From: Massilia sp. W12
GTDB taxonomy: Bacteria; Pseudomonadota; Gammaproteobacteria; Burkholderiales; Burkholderiaceae_D
Reading direction: 5' to 3'
Length of the DNA stretch: 64,000 nucleotides
NCBI RefSeq assembly: GCF_037300705.1
Contig: NZ_CP147776.1
Location: 2,728,001 to 2,792,000, forward strand
Shown here: positions 50,195-59,716 of the stretch, piece after piece
Layout of the letters: each line of letters starts with the position of its first letter
Numbering within the stretch: the stretch's first letter is position 1
Notes under the pieces: generated by a model
Told to the model about the DNA's origin: nothing
The model's input: the letters and a program-made list of their open reading frames with translations, nothing else
Databases searched by the model: none
Position numbers and translations under genes: made by a program

Positions 50195-51652
50195 ATGGAT
50201 TTTGGCAAACTGGTCGAACCGGACAACGGTGGCGCACACCGCCGCCGTTCCCTCTCCCGCGTCGTCAGCCATCTGCACTGGCTGTTGCGCCAGCGCTTGA
50301 GCGCGCTTAAAAGCGGGCTGTTCTGGCGCACTTTTTTCCTGATCGCTTTTATCATCACCGTCAGCATGGCGGCATGGATCGCCAGCGTCCGCTTTTTTGA
50401 CCGCGCGCCGCAAACGGAAGAACTGGCCGCGCGCATCACCTCGATTGTCGAAATCACCCGCGCCGCGCTGATGCATTCGGCGCCGGCGATGCGCACCGAA
50501 TTGCTGTTTGACCTCTCCAGTAAAGAAGGCATCCGCATTTACCCGCTGGAAAAAAATGACAAAGCCGAGCCGCTGCTTGATGGCGCAGGCCTGGCCGAAA
50601 CTTTATTGCTGGTGCAAACCCAGTTGGGGCCGGAAACCCGGTTTGCCGGCAAGGTCAACGGCGTGGGCGGCTTTTGGGTCAGCTTTAAAATTGAAGATGA
50701 TGATGAATACTGGCTGATGTTAGAGCGCACCCGCCTGGTGCGCGGGGTCGGCTGGCAATGGCTGGGATGGGCTGGTATCGTCATGCTGCTCTCACTCTTG
50801 GGGGGCGTGATCATCACGCGCCGCATCAATTTGCCGCTGGCGCGTTTAACCAATTCGATCCGCGCCATGGCGCGTGGCGAGGCGCCCGACCCGCTGCCGG
50901 AAAACGGTGCGCGTGAAATCGCCACCGCCAACCGCGCCTTTAATCAAATGGTGACGGATTTAAAGCGGATTGAAACCGACCGCGCACTGATTTTAGCTGG
51001 CATATCGCACGATTTGCGCACCCCGCTCACGCGCATGCAATTGGAAGTGGAAATGGCCGATTTGTCGCAAGAAGCGCGCGAAGGCATGCAATCCGACATC
51101 TCGCAGATGGACGCCATCATCAGCCAATTCCTGGATTTTGCCAAACCGGCAGAAGCGACCAACTTCACCATGCTCAATCTGTCCGAATTGATGCAGGATC
51201 TGACTGCGCGCGCCAGCCGCCTGCCGGACATGAAAATCAACGCCCAGATTGATCCCAACATCCATGTGGTCGGCAATCCGGTGGATTTGAAACGGGTCTT
51301 GAATAATCTGGTGGAAAATGGCCGCCGTTATGGCCGCACGCCCGACTCTGATTTGCTGGAGCTGGATATCAAATGCAAAATTGAAAGCGGCGAAGGCGGC
51401 AAGCGCGCCGTGCTGGAAGTGGCCGACCATGGCGTGGGCGTGCCGGAAAGCGAAATCCAGCAACTGAAAAAACCCTTCACCCGGCTCGATGCCGCGCGCA
51501 GCCAAGCCAATGGGGCCGGTCTCGGGCTGGCGATTGTCGATCGGGTGGTGGCGCGCCACGGCGGGGAATTTATTCTCACCAACCGTGCCGGCGGCGGTTT
51601 TTTAGTCCGCATCATTCTGCCCGGCGCCAAAGTCAAGAAAGCTGATAAATGA
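50195..51652 (+). CDS. envZ: EnvZ-like membrane sensor histidine kinase
   Basis: A 485-residue membrane kinase. A first transmembrane segment (FFLIAFIITVSMAAWI, about residues 48-65), a periplasmic sensor region of about 120 residues, a second segment (WAGIVMLLSLLGGVII), a HAMP domain, the H box LAGISHDLRTPLTRM (His272), and an ATP-binding domain ending GAGLGLAIVDRVV are visible. It is the cognate kinase of the upstream ompR (12-base gap). Its stop overlaps the start of the DUF2799 lipoprotein gene by four bases. Confidence 0.92.
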   Translation: MDFGKLVEPDNGGAHRRRSLSRVVSHLHWLLRQRLSALKSGLFWRTFFLIAFIITVSMAAWIASVRFFDRAPQTEELAARITSIVEITRAALMHSAPAMRTELLFDLSSKEGIRIYPLEKNDKAEPLLDGAGLAETLLLVQTQLGPETRFAGKVNGVGGFWVSFKIEDDDEYWLMLERTRLVRGVGWQWLGWAGIVMLLSLLGGVIITRRINLPLARLTNSIRAMARGEAPDPLPENGAREIATANRAFNQMVTDLKRIETDRALILAGISHDLRTPLTRMQLEVEMADLSQEAREGMQSDISQMDAIISQFLDFAKPAEATNFTMLNLSELMQDLTARASRLPDMKINAQIDPNIHVVGNPVDLKRVLNNLVENGRRYGRTPDSDLLELDIKCKIESGEGGKRAVLEVADHGVGVPESEIQQLKKPFTRLDAARSQANGAGLGLAIVDRVVARHGGEFILTNRAGGGFLVRIILPGAKVKKADK

Positions 51653-52275
51653 AAACATCCGCCCGCCTCCTGGCTCTGCTCAGTCTGAGCATGCTTTGCT
51701 CTTGCGCCAGTTTAAGCCGGGATGAATGCCTGCGCGGCGATTGGTGGCAAATCGGTATGGCAGACGGCAGCCGGGGCGCCGGCATGCAACAGCTGGCGCA
51801 ACACCAGAAAGCCTGCGCGGAACACGGCGTGATCCCGAATGCGCAAACCTGGCTGGCGGGCCGCAAGCAAGGGCTGCTCTCCTATTGCCAAGCCGAAAAC
51901 GCATTTCAGCTGGGCCGCAAAAACAGCAGCCACATCGCCGGCGACTGTGAAGAATTTCAAAAGCCGCAGTTTCTTGCTGAATATGCGCGCGGCCAGGAAA
52001 TCTGGCGGCTGGAGCATGAAGAAGATGAGAAAAAAAGCGATTTGGACAAACACAAAAAACGCTTAGGCAAAATTGATGAGCGCATCACATTTTTGCAAAA
52101 AGAAGCTGAGCGTAAAGACATCAACCAGGACGCACGCAAGCGTATCGATGACGAATGGCGTCAATTGCATGCGGAACGCAAAGATAATCTGCACCGGCAA
52201 AACCGCCTGCAGACAGAACTTGAGCATTTGCAGCGGCAAATCCGCCACCGTCTCAGAGAGTTTGGCCGCTATTGA
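51649..52275 (+). CDS. DUF2799 family lipoprotein
   Basis: A 208-residue protein with a lipoprotein signal (LLSLSMLCSCAS, lipid-modified Cys near residue 17 or 19) and the DUF2799 pattern CLRGDWWQIGMADGSRG. It continues with a charged coiled-coil C-terminal half (about residues 115-205). The family is of unknown function. The start overlaps the envZ stop (ATGA), so it is co-translated with the two-component system, which may point to an envelope role. No function is assigned. Confidence 0.85.
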   Translation: MKTSARLLALLSLSMLCSCASLSRDECLRGDWWQIGMADGSRGAGMQQLAQHQKACAEHGVIPNAQTWLAGRKQGLLSYCQAENAFQLGRKNSSHIAGDCEEFQKPQFLAEYARGQEIWRLEHEEDEKKSDLDKHKKRLGKIDERITFLQKEAERKDINQDARKRIDDEWRQLHAERKDNLHRQNRLQTELEHLQRQIRHRLREFGRY

Positions 52276-52310
52276 TGCCTGCCGTTTTGCCACCCGACAC
52301 AGGAAGCGCT

Positions 52311-53477
52311 ATGCAAAATTTCGACTTTTATAATCCGGTGCAGGTCTTGTTTGGCAAAGGCCAGATCGCCAACCTGGGGATGCTGCTGGCCCCCTACTCC
52401 CGCATCATGCTTTTATACGGCGGCGGCAGCATCATGCAAAACGGCGTATATGAGCAAATCAAAGCTGCGCTGGGTGAAAAATCCTGCATCGAATTTGGCG
52501 GCATTGAAGCCAATCCCACCTATGAGACCTTGATGCGGGCAGTTGAGATCGGGCGCAACGGGCAAATTGATTTCATCCTCGCCGCCGGCGGCGGTTCAGT
52601 GATTGACGGGGCCAAGTTTGTCGCTGCCGCGATTCCATTTCAAGATGGCGATCCCTGGCAGATTTTGGAAAAATGGGGCAGAAATGTGCATAGCGCGACA
52701 CCGTTCGGCTGTGTGCTGACGCTGGCCGCAACCGGCTCGGAAACCAACTGCGCATCCGTGATCACACAAGCCGCCACCCGCTCCAAACGCAGCTTTTCCA
52801 ATCGCGCCGTGTTTGCCCGCTTCGCGATTATGGACCCGCAAACCCAATACAGCCTGCCGCCGCGCCAGATCGGCAATGGCGTGGTGGACAGCTTTGTCCA
52901 TGTGGTCGAACAATATCTGACGCAGGATTGCCAGGCTGCGGTGCAAGACCGGCTGGCTGAAGGGATTTTGCTGACCTTGATTGAACAAGGCCCGAAAGCC
53001 TTGCAAGAGCCACAAAACTACGCCGTGCGCGCCGATTTGATGTGGGCCGCCAGCATGGCTTTAAACGGTATGTGCGGAGTAGGCGTAATCCAGGATTGGT
53101 CCACCCACATGGTAGGCCATGAATTGACCGCCTTGTACGGGCTGGATCATGCGCAAACCCTGGCCGTGGTGCTGCCTGCCATGCTGCGTGAGCGGCGCGC
53201 ACAAAAGCAAAACAAACTGCTGCAATTTGCGCGCCGCGTCTGGCAATTGGAGAGCCGCGAGGCAAGCCCGGAAGCAGTGTGTGAAATGGCGATTGCCAAA
53301 ACCGAGCAATTCTTCCGCGAGATGGGCGTGAAAACCCGCTTATCCGAATACGGTTTGGACAGCCAGGCGATTGAAGCTGTGCAAAACGCCCTGCGCGCGC
53401 ACCGCATGGTCAGCCTGGGTGAGCAGCGCGATATCACGCCGGAAGTGGTGGGGCGGGTGCTGCAGCGCTGCTTGTGA
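52311..53477 (+). CDS. Iron-containing alcohol dehydrogenase (YqhD-like)
   Basis: A 388-residue group III iron-type alcohol dehydrogenase, closest in pattern to YqhD (NADPH-dependent aldehyde reductase). The dinucleotide-binding GGGSV pattern (AAGGGSVIDGAKF) and metal-ligand region VVDSFVHVVEQY (Asp193, His197) with the later His motifs (MVGHELTALYGLDHAQ) are present. The start at 52311 has AGGAAG upstream; a start 13 codons earlier would overlap the DUF2799 gene. It lies 35 bases after that gene and may detoxify aldehydes. Confidence 0.92.
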   Translation: MQNFDFYNPVQVLFGKGQIANLGMLLAPYSRIMLLYGGGSIMQNGVYEQIKAALGEKSCIEFGGIEANPTYETLMRAVEIGRNGQIDFILAAGGGSVIDGAKFVAAAIPFQDGDPWQILEKWGRNVHSATPFGCVLTLAATGSETNCASVITQAATRSKRSFSNRAVFARFAIMDPQTQYSLPPRQIGNGVVDSFVHVVEQYLTQDCQAAVQDRLAEGILLTLIEQGPKALQEPQNYAVRADLMWAASMALNGMCGVGVIQDWSTHMVGHELTALYGLDHAQTLAVVLPAMLRERRAQKQNKLLQFARRVWQLESREASPEAVCEMAIAKTEQFFREMGVKTRLSEYGLDSQAIEAVQNALRAHRMVSLGEQRDITPEVVGRVLQRCL

Positions 53478-53495
53478 CAGCCCCACACGCGCGAC

Positions 53496-54776
53496 TCAAG
53501 CCGCGTACAGCAAGACCACGGCTTGCGCCGCGATGCCTTCTTCGCGCCCGAGAAAACCCATCTTTTCATTGGTTTTCGCCTTCACGCTCAATTGCGTCAG
53601 GCTGACTTGCAAATCCTGCGCCAAATGCTGCAGCATGTGTGGAATATGCGGCGCCATCTTGGGCGCCTGGGCGATGATGGTGGCGTCCAAATTTCCCAAA
53701 CGCCACCCCAGTGCGCACACTTTTTCATACACAGCGCGCAATAAGCGGCGCGAATCAGCCCCGGCCCAAGCCGGATCGGTATCCGGAAAATGGCTGCCGA
53801 TATCCCCCAAAGCAGCCGCGCCCAGCAATGCATCCGTAATCGCATGCAACAACACATCCGCATCTGAATGACCATGTAAGCCGGTGTGATGCGCAATCTC
53901 AACACCGCCGATAATCAATTTCCGCCCCGCCACTAAACGGTGCGAATCATAACCCTGCCCTATGCGCAACGGCGCTTGGGCATGTTGCTTTGCTTGCATT
54001 GTGTTTTCCTTTGTCTGTGCGGCAGCAGCCTGACTGCCGGCATATTGCCCCTGCAACCACGCCAGATCGGCGCTGCGGGTGACTTTTAAATTGCGCGGGC
54101 AGCCTTCAACCAGGCGCACCGGCAAACCGGCCAGCTGAATCGCGCTGGCCTCATCGGTGATAAGTTGCGGCGCGTCTTGCAGCCCCTGGCGCAAAGCGCG
54201 CAACAATAATGCCGCGCGAAACATTTGCGGCGTTTGCGCCAGCCACAAATCCTCCCGCGCCACGCTTTCCCGCACATAGTGCCTGCCGGCTTGCGTATAG
54301 GCGCGCTTAACGCTGTCAGCGACAGGCAAGGCCAGCATGCCGCCCACCGGATCATCCTGCAAATCGCTGATCAAGCCTTGCAAAGCTGCCGCGCTCAACC
54401 CGGGACGCGCCGCATCATGCACCAAAATCCAATCATCATCAGCCACGCTGCAACGCGCATGCAATACCTGCAAACCTTGCGTCACCGTCTCAGCTCTGGT
54501 GGCGCCGCCATTGCGTAAAATCATCAGGCGCGGGGCTGAATTTTCAGGGGGAAACAGCGCATCGATGTAAGGATCATCCGCACTGACCACCAGCGCCACA
54601 GCCGTCACCAGCGGATTTTGCAGCATCGTCTCCACCACATGTTGCAACAGGCTTTTCCCTTGCAATTCCAAATACTGTTTGGGACGGTCTGCTTGCATGC
54701 GGCTGCCAACCCCGGCAGCCGGTATCAATGCAAAAATCCTGGCCCCCGGCGCCGCCTGCAACCTGTCACCATTCAT
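53496..54776 (-). CDS. ispDF: Bifunctional IspD-IspF (MEP-pathway) fusion protein
   Basis: A single 426-residue frame carrying both the IspD and the IspF domain. Residues 1 to about 240 are IspD ([15 protein letters not shown] and VHDAARPGL), which makes CDP-methylerythritol. Residues about 265-426 are IspF ([40 protein letters not shown]), which makes the cyclic diphosphate. The joining stretch has no stop codon. Betaproteobacteria normally have two separate adjacent genes, so this is an in-frame join. An internal ATG at 53999 with AGGAAA seven bases upstream would still allow a free IspF to be made. The start at 54776 gives the normal IspD N-terminus. Confidence 0.9.
   Translation of the reverse strand: MNGDRLQAAPGARIFALIPAAGVGSRMQADRPKQYLELQGKSLLQHVVETMLQNPLVTAVALVVSADDPYIDALFPPENSAPRLMILRNGGATRAETVTQGLQVLHARCSVADDDWILVHDAARPGLSAAALQGLISDLQDDPVGGMLALPVADSVKRAYTQAGRHYVRESVAREDLWLAQTPQMFRAALLLRALRQGLQDAPQLITDEASAIQLAGLPVRLVEGCPRNLKVTRSADLAWLQGQYAGSQAAAAQTKENTMQAKQHAQAPLRIGQGYDSHRLVAGRKLIIGGVEIAHHTGLHGHSDADVLLHAITDALLGAAALGDIGSHFPDTDPAWAGADSRRLLRAVYEKVCALGWRLGNLDATIIAQAPKMAPHIPHMLQHLAQDLQVSLTQLSVKAKTNEKMGFLGREEGIAAQAVVLLYAA
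53996..54010 (-). promoter_or_regulatory. Internal ribosome-binding site and start for IspF
   Basis: On the minus strand AGGAAAACACAATG gives a Shine-Dalgarno and an ATG at 53999 in the same frame as the ispDF fusion, exactly where a separate ispF would begin ([20 protein letters not shown]). It may be the surviving start of the ancestral gene. Confidence 0.6.
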
Positions 54777-55020
54777 CTCGTGCGTTTCCACTTGCTGACT
54801 TATCCTGTCTTGATAAAAGCAGAATTTTACCTTGCGCCAAGCTGCAACAGAATGATGCAAAGCGCAGAGTTTGCGACAGTTCAAACCAACTGCAGCAAAA
54901 AAAGCGCTACAATGCAGACAAAGCCAAGGACAGAATATGGCATGCCAAGTTTTCTTCGTCGAGGTGGTATGGCTGCAATCGCTCGCACGCTGCGCCATGC
55001 CAGGAAATAACCGGAAATGA

Positions 55021-55033
55021 GGAGAAGAAAATT
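55021..55033 (+). promoter_or_regulatory. Strong Shine-Dalgarno before an ATT start codon
   Basis: GGAG at 55021-55024 with six bases to ATT at 55031-55033. No ATG, GTG or TTG stands in this frame at a sensible distance, and translation from ATT yields the normal receiver N-terminus. An ATG at 55017 is in another frame and stops after six codons. Confidence 0.6.
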
Positions 55034-55447
55034 TTAAATACGCTCATTATCGATGACAACCAGATGATTCGCATGTTGTTGCGCACCATCATGAACGATG
55101 CGGGTTACAAGGTTGTAGGTGAGGCTAGCAATGGTGAAACCGGCATGGAACTGGTGACCAGACTCAAGCCCCACATTGTTTTTTTAGATGTGATGATGCC
55201 CGACAGTAATGGCGTCGAATTGCTCAAATGCATTCTCGAAAAAGCGCCAATGACCATCGTGCTGATGGTCACCGGCAAGCGGGATGCGGAAACTGTGCAA
55301 ACCTCGATTCAAGGCGGCGCCAAAGGTTTTATCATCAAGCCCTTTAATGCCGGCACGGTATTGGATGCCGTCAAAGGCGCGGTCGCCCGCGCTGCTGCGG
55401 AACGGGAAGAGCGATTAAAAGCGAAGACTCAAGCCGCGCAATCTTAA
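55031..55447 (+). CDS. Single-domain response regulator (CheY-like) with ATT start
   Basis: A 138-residue receiver-only protein. The acidic pair (IIDDNQMIR), phospho-acceptor Asp53 in [10 protein letters not shown], the Thr/Ser switch in MVTGKRD and the conserved Lys in FIIKPFNAG are all present. A basic helical tail (about residues 118-138) replaces an output domain. The best start is ATT at 55031; an in-frame ATG exists only far upstream (54728), giving about 100 extra residues of no known kind. It is divergent from ispDF and points towards the Hpt gene, so it may be the target of that phosphorelay. Confidence 0.82.
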   Translation: MLNTLIIDDNQMIRMLLRTIMNDAGYKVVGEASNGETGMELVTRLKPHIVFLDVMMPDSNGVELLKCILEKAPMTIVLMVTGKRDAETVQTSIQGGAKGFIIKPFNAGTVLDAVKGAVARAAAEREERLKAKTQAAQS

Positions 55448-55467
55448 TTGCCCCTCCTGATATCTTA

Positions 55468-55501
55468 ATCATGCGAAACGCGAACAAGCGTTTCGCATGA
55501 T
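55468..55501. terminator. Inverted repeat after the response-regulator gene
   Basis: A 14-base-pair stem (ATCATGCGAAACGC with its complement) around the loop GAACAA, 20 bases after the stop at 55447. No T-run follows on the plus strand. It may be a terminator or a stabilising stem for either convergent transcript. Confidence 0.55.
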
Positions 55502-55742
55502 AGATTCCATGCTCGCGCATCTGTGCGGAAAAGAAAAACTGAGGCAAGGCTGCAACTGCCAGCCAAGCGCTTGAAGACTGCGCCATGACAATAATTCCTT
55601 GTCATTATGTGCGCAAAGCAAACCCGCTTCCTGCTGAAATAAGCGGCGACCCATCATGGTTTGATTCACGCGCGACAACAGTCTGCACAAGCGGCGCAAT
55701 CGCATTGCAAGAAACCATAAGGGCCGCCCACGGCGATCCCGC

Positions 55743-56114
55743 TTAGCCCTCCGGAAACTCGCCGTGCTCCATGTAGTGCTGCATTTCTTTCCGCACTTCC
55801 ATCAGCAAATCCTCGACTTCCTGTATGCGCTGCGGCGGACATTCACATTTGCCGGCATGTCCTTCCAACTCAATCGCATACAGTGTTTCATATAATTTTT
55901 GCGCCCCCGTGTTGCCAACCGAGCCTTTTAAAGCATGCGCCTCAAACTCCAACTGTTTGGCATCGCCTGCCAAAGCCGCCTGTTTGACTTGCTCAAACTG
56001 GCTCACACTCTCACTTAGAAACATGGTCACCCACTCTGTGAATATCTCACGATCAAAGCCCACGGTTTCCAATAATTGTGTAGGATCGCAATGCTGATAA
56101 GTAACTGTACTCAC
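55743..56114 (-). CDS. Free-standing histidine phosphotransfer (Hpt) protein
   Basis: A 123-residue four-helix Hpt protein. The motif AHALKGSVGNTGA carries the phosphorylated His (about residue 62). The GTG at 56114 is chosen because GGAGG stands five bases upstream, and it gives a clean start MSTVTYQHCDP; a TTG seven codons earlier is less likely. The gene starts 35 bases after the stop of the hybrid kinase and is the last gene of the FIST-kinase-Hpt unit. Together with the kinase's own Hpt domain there are two phosphotransfer proteins in one system. Confidence 0.85.
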   Translation of the reverse strand: MSTVTYQHCDPTQLLETVGFDREIFTEWVTMFLSESVSQFEQVKQAALAGDAKQLEFEAHALKGSVGNTGAQKLYETLYAIELEGHAGKCECPPQRIQEVEDLLMEVRKEMQHYMEHGEFPEG

Positions 56115-56148
56115 ATCCACCTCCACTCTATTCAACTATCGCCAAACC

Positions 56149-59100
56149 TCAAATCAAGCGGTTGGCCCGTTTTGCCGCAGACTCCAGGTATGGCGCCAGC
56201 ATCGCATAGCCGCCATCCAATGCATCCAACAAAGCCGGGATATCATCCAGCTCATTTGCTTTGACGCAATAATTGATTTCATCTGATATTTTTTGCAATG
56301 GCAATGCATTGAAATTGCCAAACAGCCCGGTCATGGAATGCGCATGTCTTTGCAAACTATCCAAATCTTTTCCCTTCCAGGCGCGCCGCATATACTCAAT
56401 CTGCTCTGGCGCGTGCACCAGGAAATGTTCGGCAATCGCCAAGACAATTTCCTGATCCGCCGTGGCGATTCCAGATGCATAATCATACTGCTTGGCGTTT
56501 TGTTGCAAACTCTGCAAGGGGCCAAGCACTGCCGGAATATCAGGGCTGCAGACCACTTCCGCATTGACTTGCGGCGCCGGAGTGGCGGATGGGCCATAGC
56601 GTTTCAATATCGCCTGAAATGCATCTGACTTGAAGGGTTTGGACAAATAATCATCCATGCCGCCAGCGATGCATTTCTCGCGGTCGCCTTCCAGCGCATT
56701 CGCCGTCATCGCGATCACAGGCGTATGCGGCGCACCGGCAGCTTCTCTTTCACGTATCTTGCCGGTTGCTTCAAAACCACCCATCACCGGCATTTGCAAA
56801 TCCATCAGAATAATGTCGTATTTCTTCTGTTCATGCCGATCCAAGGCCTCTTGGCCATTATTCGCCACATCCACTTTATGGCCCCATTTTTTGAGCAAAG
56901 CAGTGGCCAATTTTTGATTCGACAAATTATCTTCCACCAGCATAATCTCAAGCGACTGCTCAGGATCGCGGTTGGCCAGGCGCGCTGCGCTGGCTTGCGC
57001 CTGTTGCTGACTGCGTCCGCCGCCGATCAACGATAAGGCCGCTTGCAATATCTCATCCGGCGTGGTGGGCTTGAGCAGATAAGATTGAATGCCGAATTTA
57101 CGCGATTGTGTGGCATCCCCCGGCATCCCGGTTGAAGACAGCATAATAATCGGCGTCTTCGCATATTTTTCATGAGTGGAAATCGCCGCAGCAGTCTCAA
57201 AACCGTTCATGCCCGGCATAGCGAAATCCATCACAATACAGTCAGGCGCTTCTGCTGCGCTTTGGCAATATTGCAAAGCTGCCTCGCCACTGAACTGGCA
57301 AATCGTCTCCACCGACCAGCGCGCAAAGATCGCGCGCAAAATCGTCATATTGGTTTGATTATCATCGACCAGCATAAAACGCATGCCGCGCAAACTGCGC
57401 CAATCCCCCAGCGGCTGGGCCGGCTTGGCCTCATGATCAATACCCAGCACCAGAGTGACCGCAAAAGTGCTGCCGACCCCAACCGTGCTCTCCACTGTCA
57501 CCTCGCCGCCCATCATGCCAACCAGCAAGCGGGTAATCGACAAACCCAGTCCAGTGCCGCCAAAACGTCTGGTGGTAGAACCATCTTCTTGCGCAAAAGC
57601 CTCAAAAATCATTTGCTGCTTGTCTTTGGGAATGCCGATGCCGGAGTCCGTCACACTGATCTTGAGCATTAATTTCTGCTCCAGCCGTTTGACTGCGGCG
57701 CGCACCACCACCTCGCCACGTTCAGTGAACTTGATCGCATTCCCGACCAGATTGGTTAAGACCTGGCGGATCCGGCCCGGGTCGCCTATCAAGAATGCAG
57801 GAATTTCCGGATCCAATTCCAACGCCAACTCCAAGCCTTTTTCCTGCGCCCGCAAGCTCAAAACGCGCAAAGTTTCCAGCATGGTCTTATTGAAATCGAA
57901 GGTGATTGCTTCGATTGTCATCTTGCCGGCTTCGATTTTGGAGAAGTCCAAAATGTCATTGATGATTTGCAGCAAGGCGTCGGCAGAAGAACGCACAATT
58001 TCCAGGTATTCGCGTTGATGCCGGTCAAGCTCGGTTTCCAGCGTCAAGTCGGTCATGCCGATAATGCCATTCATCGGCGTGCGGATTTCATGGCTCATAT
58101 TCGCCAGGAATTCGCTCTTGGAACGGCTGGCCGATTCCGCCGCTTCCTTGGCTTGTAACAAAGCGCGCTCTGCCGCTTTTTGATTGGACATATCAACAAT
58201 CGTGCCCACCAATCCACGCGGACTGCCATCGGGGCGCAGCAAACAGGCTTTGCTATACATGGTATAGACTTGGCGGCCATGGATATTAAGCATGACCTCA
58301 TAATTTTGCGTGCCGCGCTCCTGATACAATTTCAAATCGCGTTCATGATGGAATTCAGCCAGATCGGGCGGCAGTAAGTCAAATACTGTTTTGCCAACCA
58401 TCTGCGCTTCCGTCACGCCAAACAATTCACAGGCGGCGCGATTCATCCGCATATAGCGCCCGTCCACATCCTTGAGGTAAATTGCCTGCGGAATGGTCTC
58501 AATCAGGGCGTCGATAAAACTCAGGTTTTCTTTTAACTGCTCAGTCGCATTGCGCTGCTCAGTGATATCACTCAAACTGCCGGTCAAGCCCAGCAGTCTG
58601 TCATTTTCATCACACTCACGCTGTGCGTATAAGTCGATCCAGCGGAATTCACCCTGGGTGGTATTGAAGCGCAATTGCAATTTGATCGATTGCACGCGAT
58701 CTTCCAGCAAATCTGCAAATGAGCAGGCGACTTCCTCACGATCCTGTGGATAGACGAAATGCAGCGCATTTTTCCCCAATGATTCTTCAATCGCATAACC
58801 CGTCACATTGCTCCAGGCCGGATTCAAGAACGTCCAGGCGCCGGTTTGATCGACCCGGAAAACAATTTCCTTCAGACTATTTACGACAGTCCGGTATTCC
58901 CGTTCACTGTTGGCGATTTTTTCCGCCATCCGCTTACTTTCAGTAATTTCTGTGCGGATTGCAATATATTGATAAGGCTGACCATCGCCATCCAGGAATG
59001 GCACAATCGTGGCATCCACCCAGTATTGCTCACCGGCTTTTGAACGGTTGCATATTTGCCCATGCCACACGCGCCCGGAGGTGATGGTTTGCCACAAATT

Positions 59101-59712
59101 GCTGAAGAAATCCAAGGGGTGATAATGCGAATTAATCAAGCGGTGATTATTGCCGATCAATTCTTCGCGCGAAAAGCCGCTGATCAGACAAAATTTATCA
59201 TTGACATACAGAATATTGCCAGAGGTATCCGTTATGCTCACAATCGCATGTTGATCCATGGCAAAACGCTGGTTAAACAACTCAAGCCGGCTGGCTTCCT
59301 GTTGCTTGACCAAACTCGGCAATAAGGCCGACAGTCCTTCCAGATCCTCTTCCGCCGGCAATTGCAAACCGGTTTCATTATGTTCGAGCAAGGCCGCTGC
59401 CGCTTCGCGCAATGAGGCCAGGACACGATTGCGGCTGACAATATCGGCGCGCATTTTTTCATTCACAGAAGAGAGTTCAGATGAACTCATCTCCAAACTG
59501 CGCGAGCGCAAATCCAAGTCCCTGTCATACTGCTCATAGGTACTGTCAACGCGGTCAATAAAGCCCTGCAACCCTTCCAGGAAGGATTGCAATTCTGCAG
59601 GCAAGCCGGACTGTGAGCTGAGCTTTTGCGCCGCCTCAAGCAGCGCTTGCAACTCTTCGTCCGACTCAATGCCGCATTCGCGGCGCAGTTGCCGGTTCAG
59701 CGTGCGATGCAT
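56149..59712 (-). CDS. Soluble multi-PAS hybrid histidine kinase with two receivers and Hpt
   Basis: A 1187-residue protein without a membrane segment. After a helical N-terminus (about residues 1-155) come three PAS domains (about 160-270, 285-400, 415-520), a kinase core with [12 protein letters not shown] (His541) and GGTGLGLSI, a first receiver (Asp829 in VMDFAMPG), a second receiver (Asp971 in LMDLQMPV) and a C-terminal Hpt domain (His1125 in RHAHSMTG). The FIST gene ends four bases upstream, so they should work as a pair, with the FIST protein as sensor and this kinase as transmitter. It resembles BarA/ArcB-type relay kinases but lacks membrane anchoring. Confidence 0.93.
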   Translation of the reverse strand: MHRTLNRQLRRECGIESDEELQALLEAAQKLSSQSGLPAELQSFLEGLQGFIDRVDSTYEQYDRDLDLRSRSLEMSSSELSSVNEKMRADIVSRNRVLASLREAAAALLEHNETGLQLPAEEDLEGLSALLPSLVKQQEASRLELFNQRFAMDQHAIVSITDTSGNILYVNDKFCLISGFSREELIGNNHRLINSHYHPLDFFSNLWQTITSGRVWHGQICNRSKAGEQYWVDATIVPFLDGDGQPYQYIAIRTEITESKRMAEKIANSEREYRTVVNSLKEIVFRVDQTGAWTFLNPAWSNVTGYAIEESLGKNALHFVYPQDREEVACSFADLLEDRVQSIKLQLRFNTTQGEFRWIDLYAQRECDENDRLLGLTGSLSDITEQRNATEQLKENLSFIDALIETIPQAIYLKDVDGRYMRMNRAACELFGVTEAQMVGKTVFDLLPPDLAEFHHERDLKLYQERGTQNYEVMLNIHGRQVYTMYSKACLLRPDGSPRGLVGTIVDMSNQKAAERALLQAKEAAESASRSKSEFLANMSHEIRTPMNGIIGMTDLTLETELDRHQREYLEIVRSSADALLQIINDILDFSKIEAGKMTIEAITFDFNKTMLETLRVLSLRAQEKGLELALELDPEIPAFLIGDPGRIRQVLTNLVGNAIKFTERGEVVVRAAVKRLEQKLMLKISVTDSGIGIPKDKQQMIFEAFAQEDGSTTRRFGGTGLGLSITRLLVGMMGGEVTVESTVGVGSTFAVTLVLGIDHEAKPAQPLGDWRSLRGMRFMLVDDNQTNMTILRAIFARWSVETICQFSGEAALQYCQSAAEAPDCIVMDFAMPGMNGFETAAAISTHEKYAKTPIIMLSSTGMPGDATQSRKFGIQSYLLKPTTPDEILQAALSLIGGGRSQQQAQASAARLANRDPEQSLEIMLVEDNLSNQKLATALLKKWGHKVDVANNGQEALDRHEQKKYDIILMDLQMPVMGGFEATGKIREREAAGAPHTPVIAMTANALEGDREKCIAGGMDDYLSKPFKSDAFQAILKRYGPSATPAPQVNAEVVCSPDIPAVLGPLQSLQQNAKQYDYASGIATADQEIVLAIAEHFLVHAPEQIEYMRRAWKGKDLDSLQRHAHSMTGLFGNFNALPLQKISDEINYCVKANELDDIPALLDALDGGYAMLAPYLESAAKRANRLI

Positions 59713-59716
59713 AATC

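Noticed and set aside
54728-55030. A 100-residue N-terminal extension of the response regulator from an upstream ATG
   Set aside because: The extension has no domain pattern, starts inside the divergent ispDF coding sequence and has no matching ribosome-binding site.
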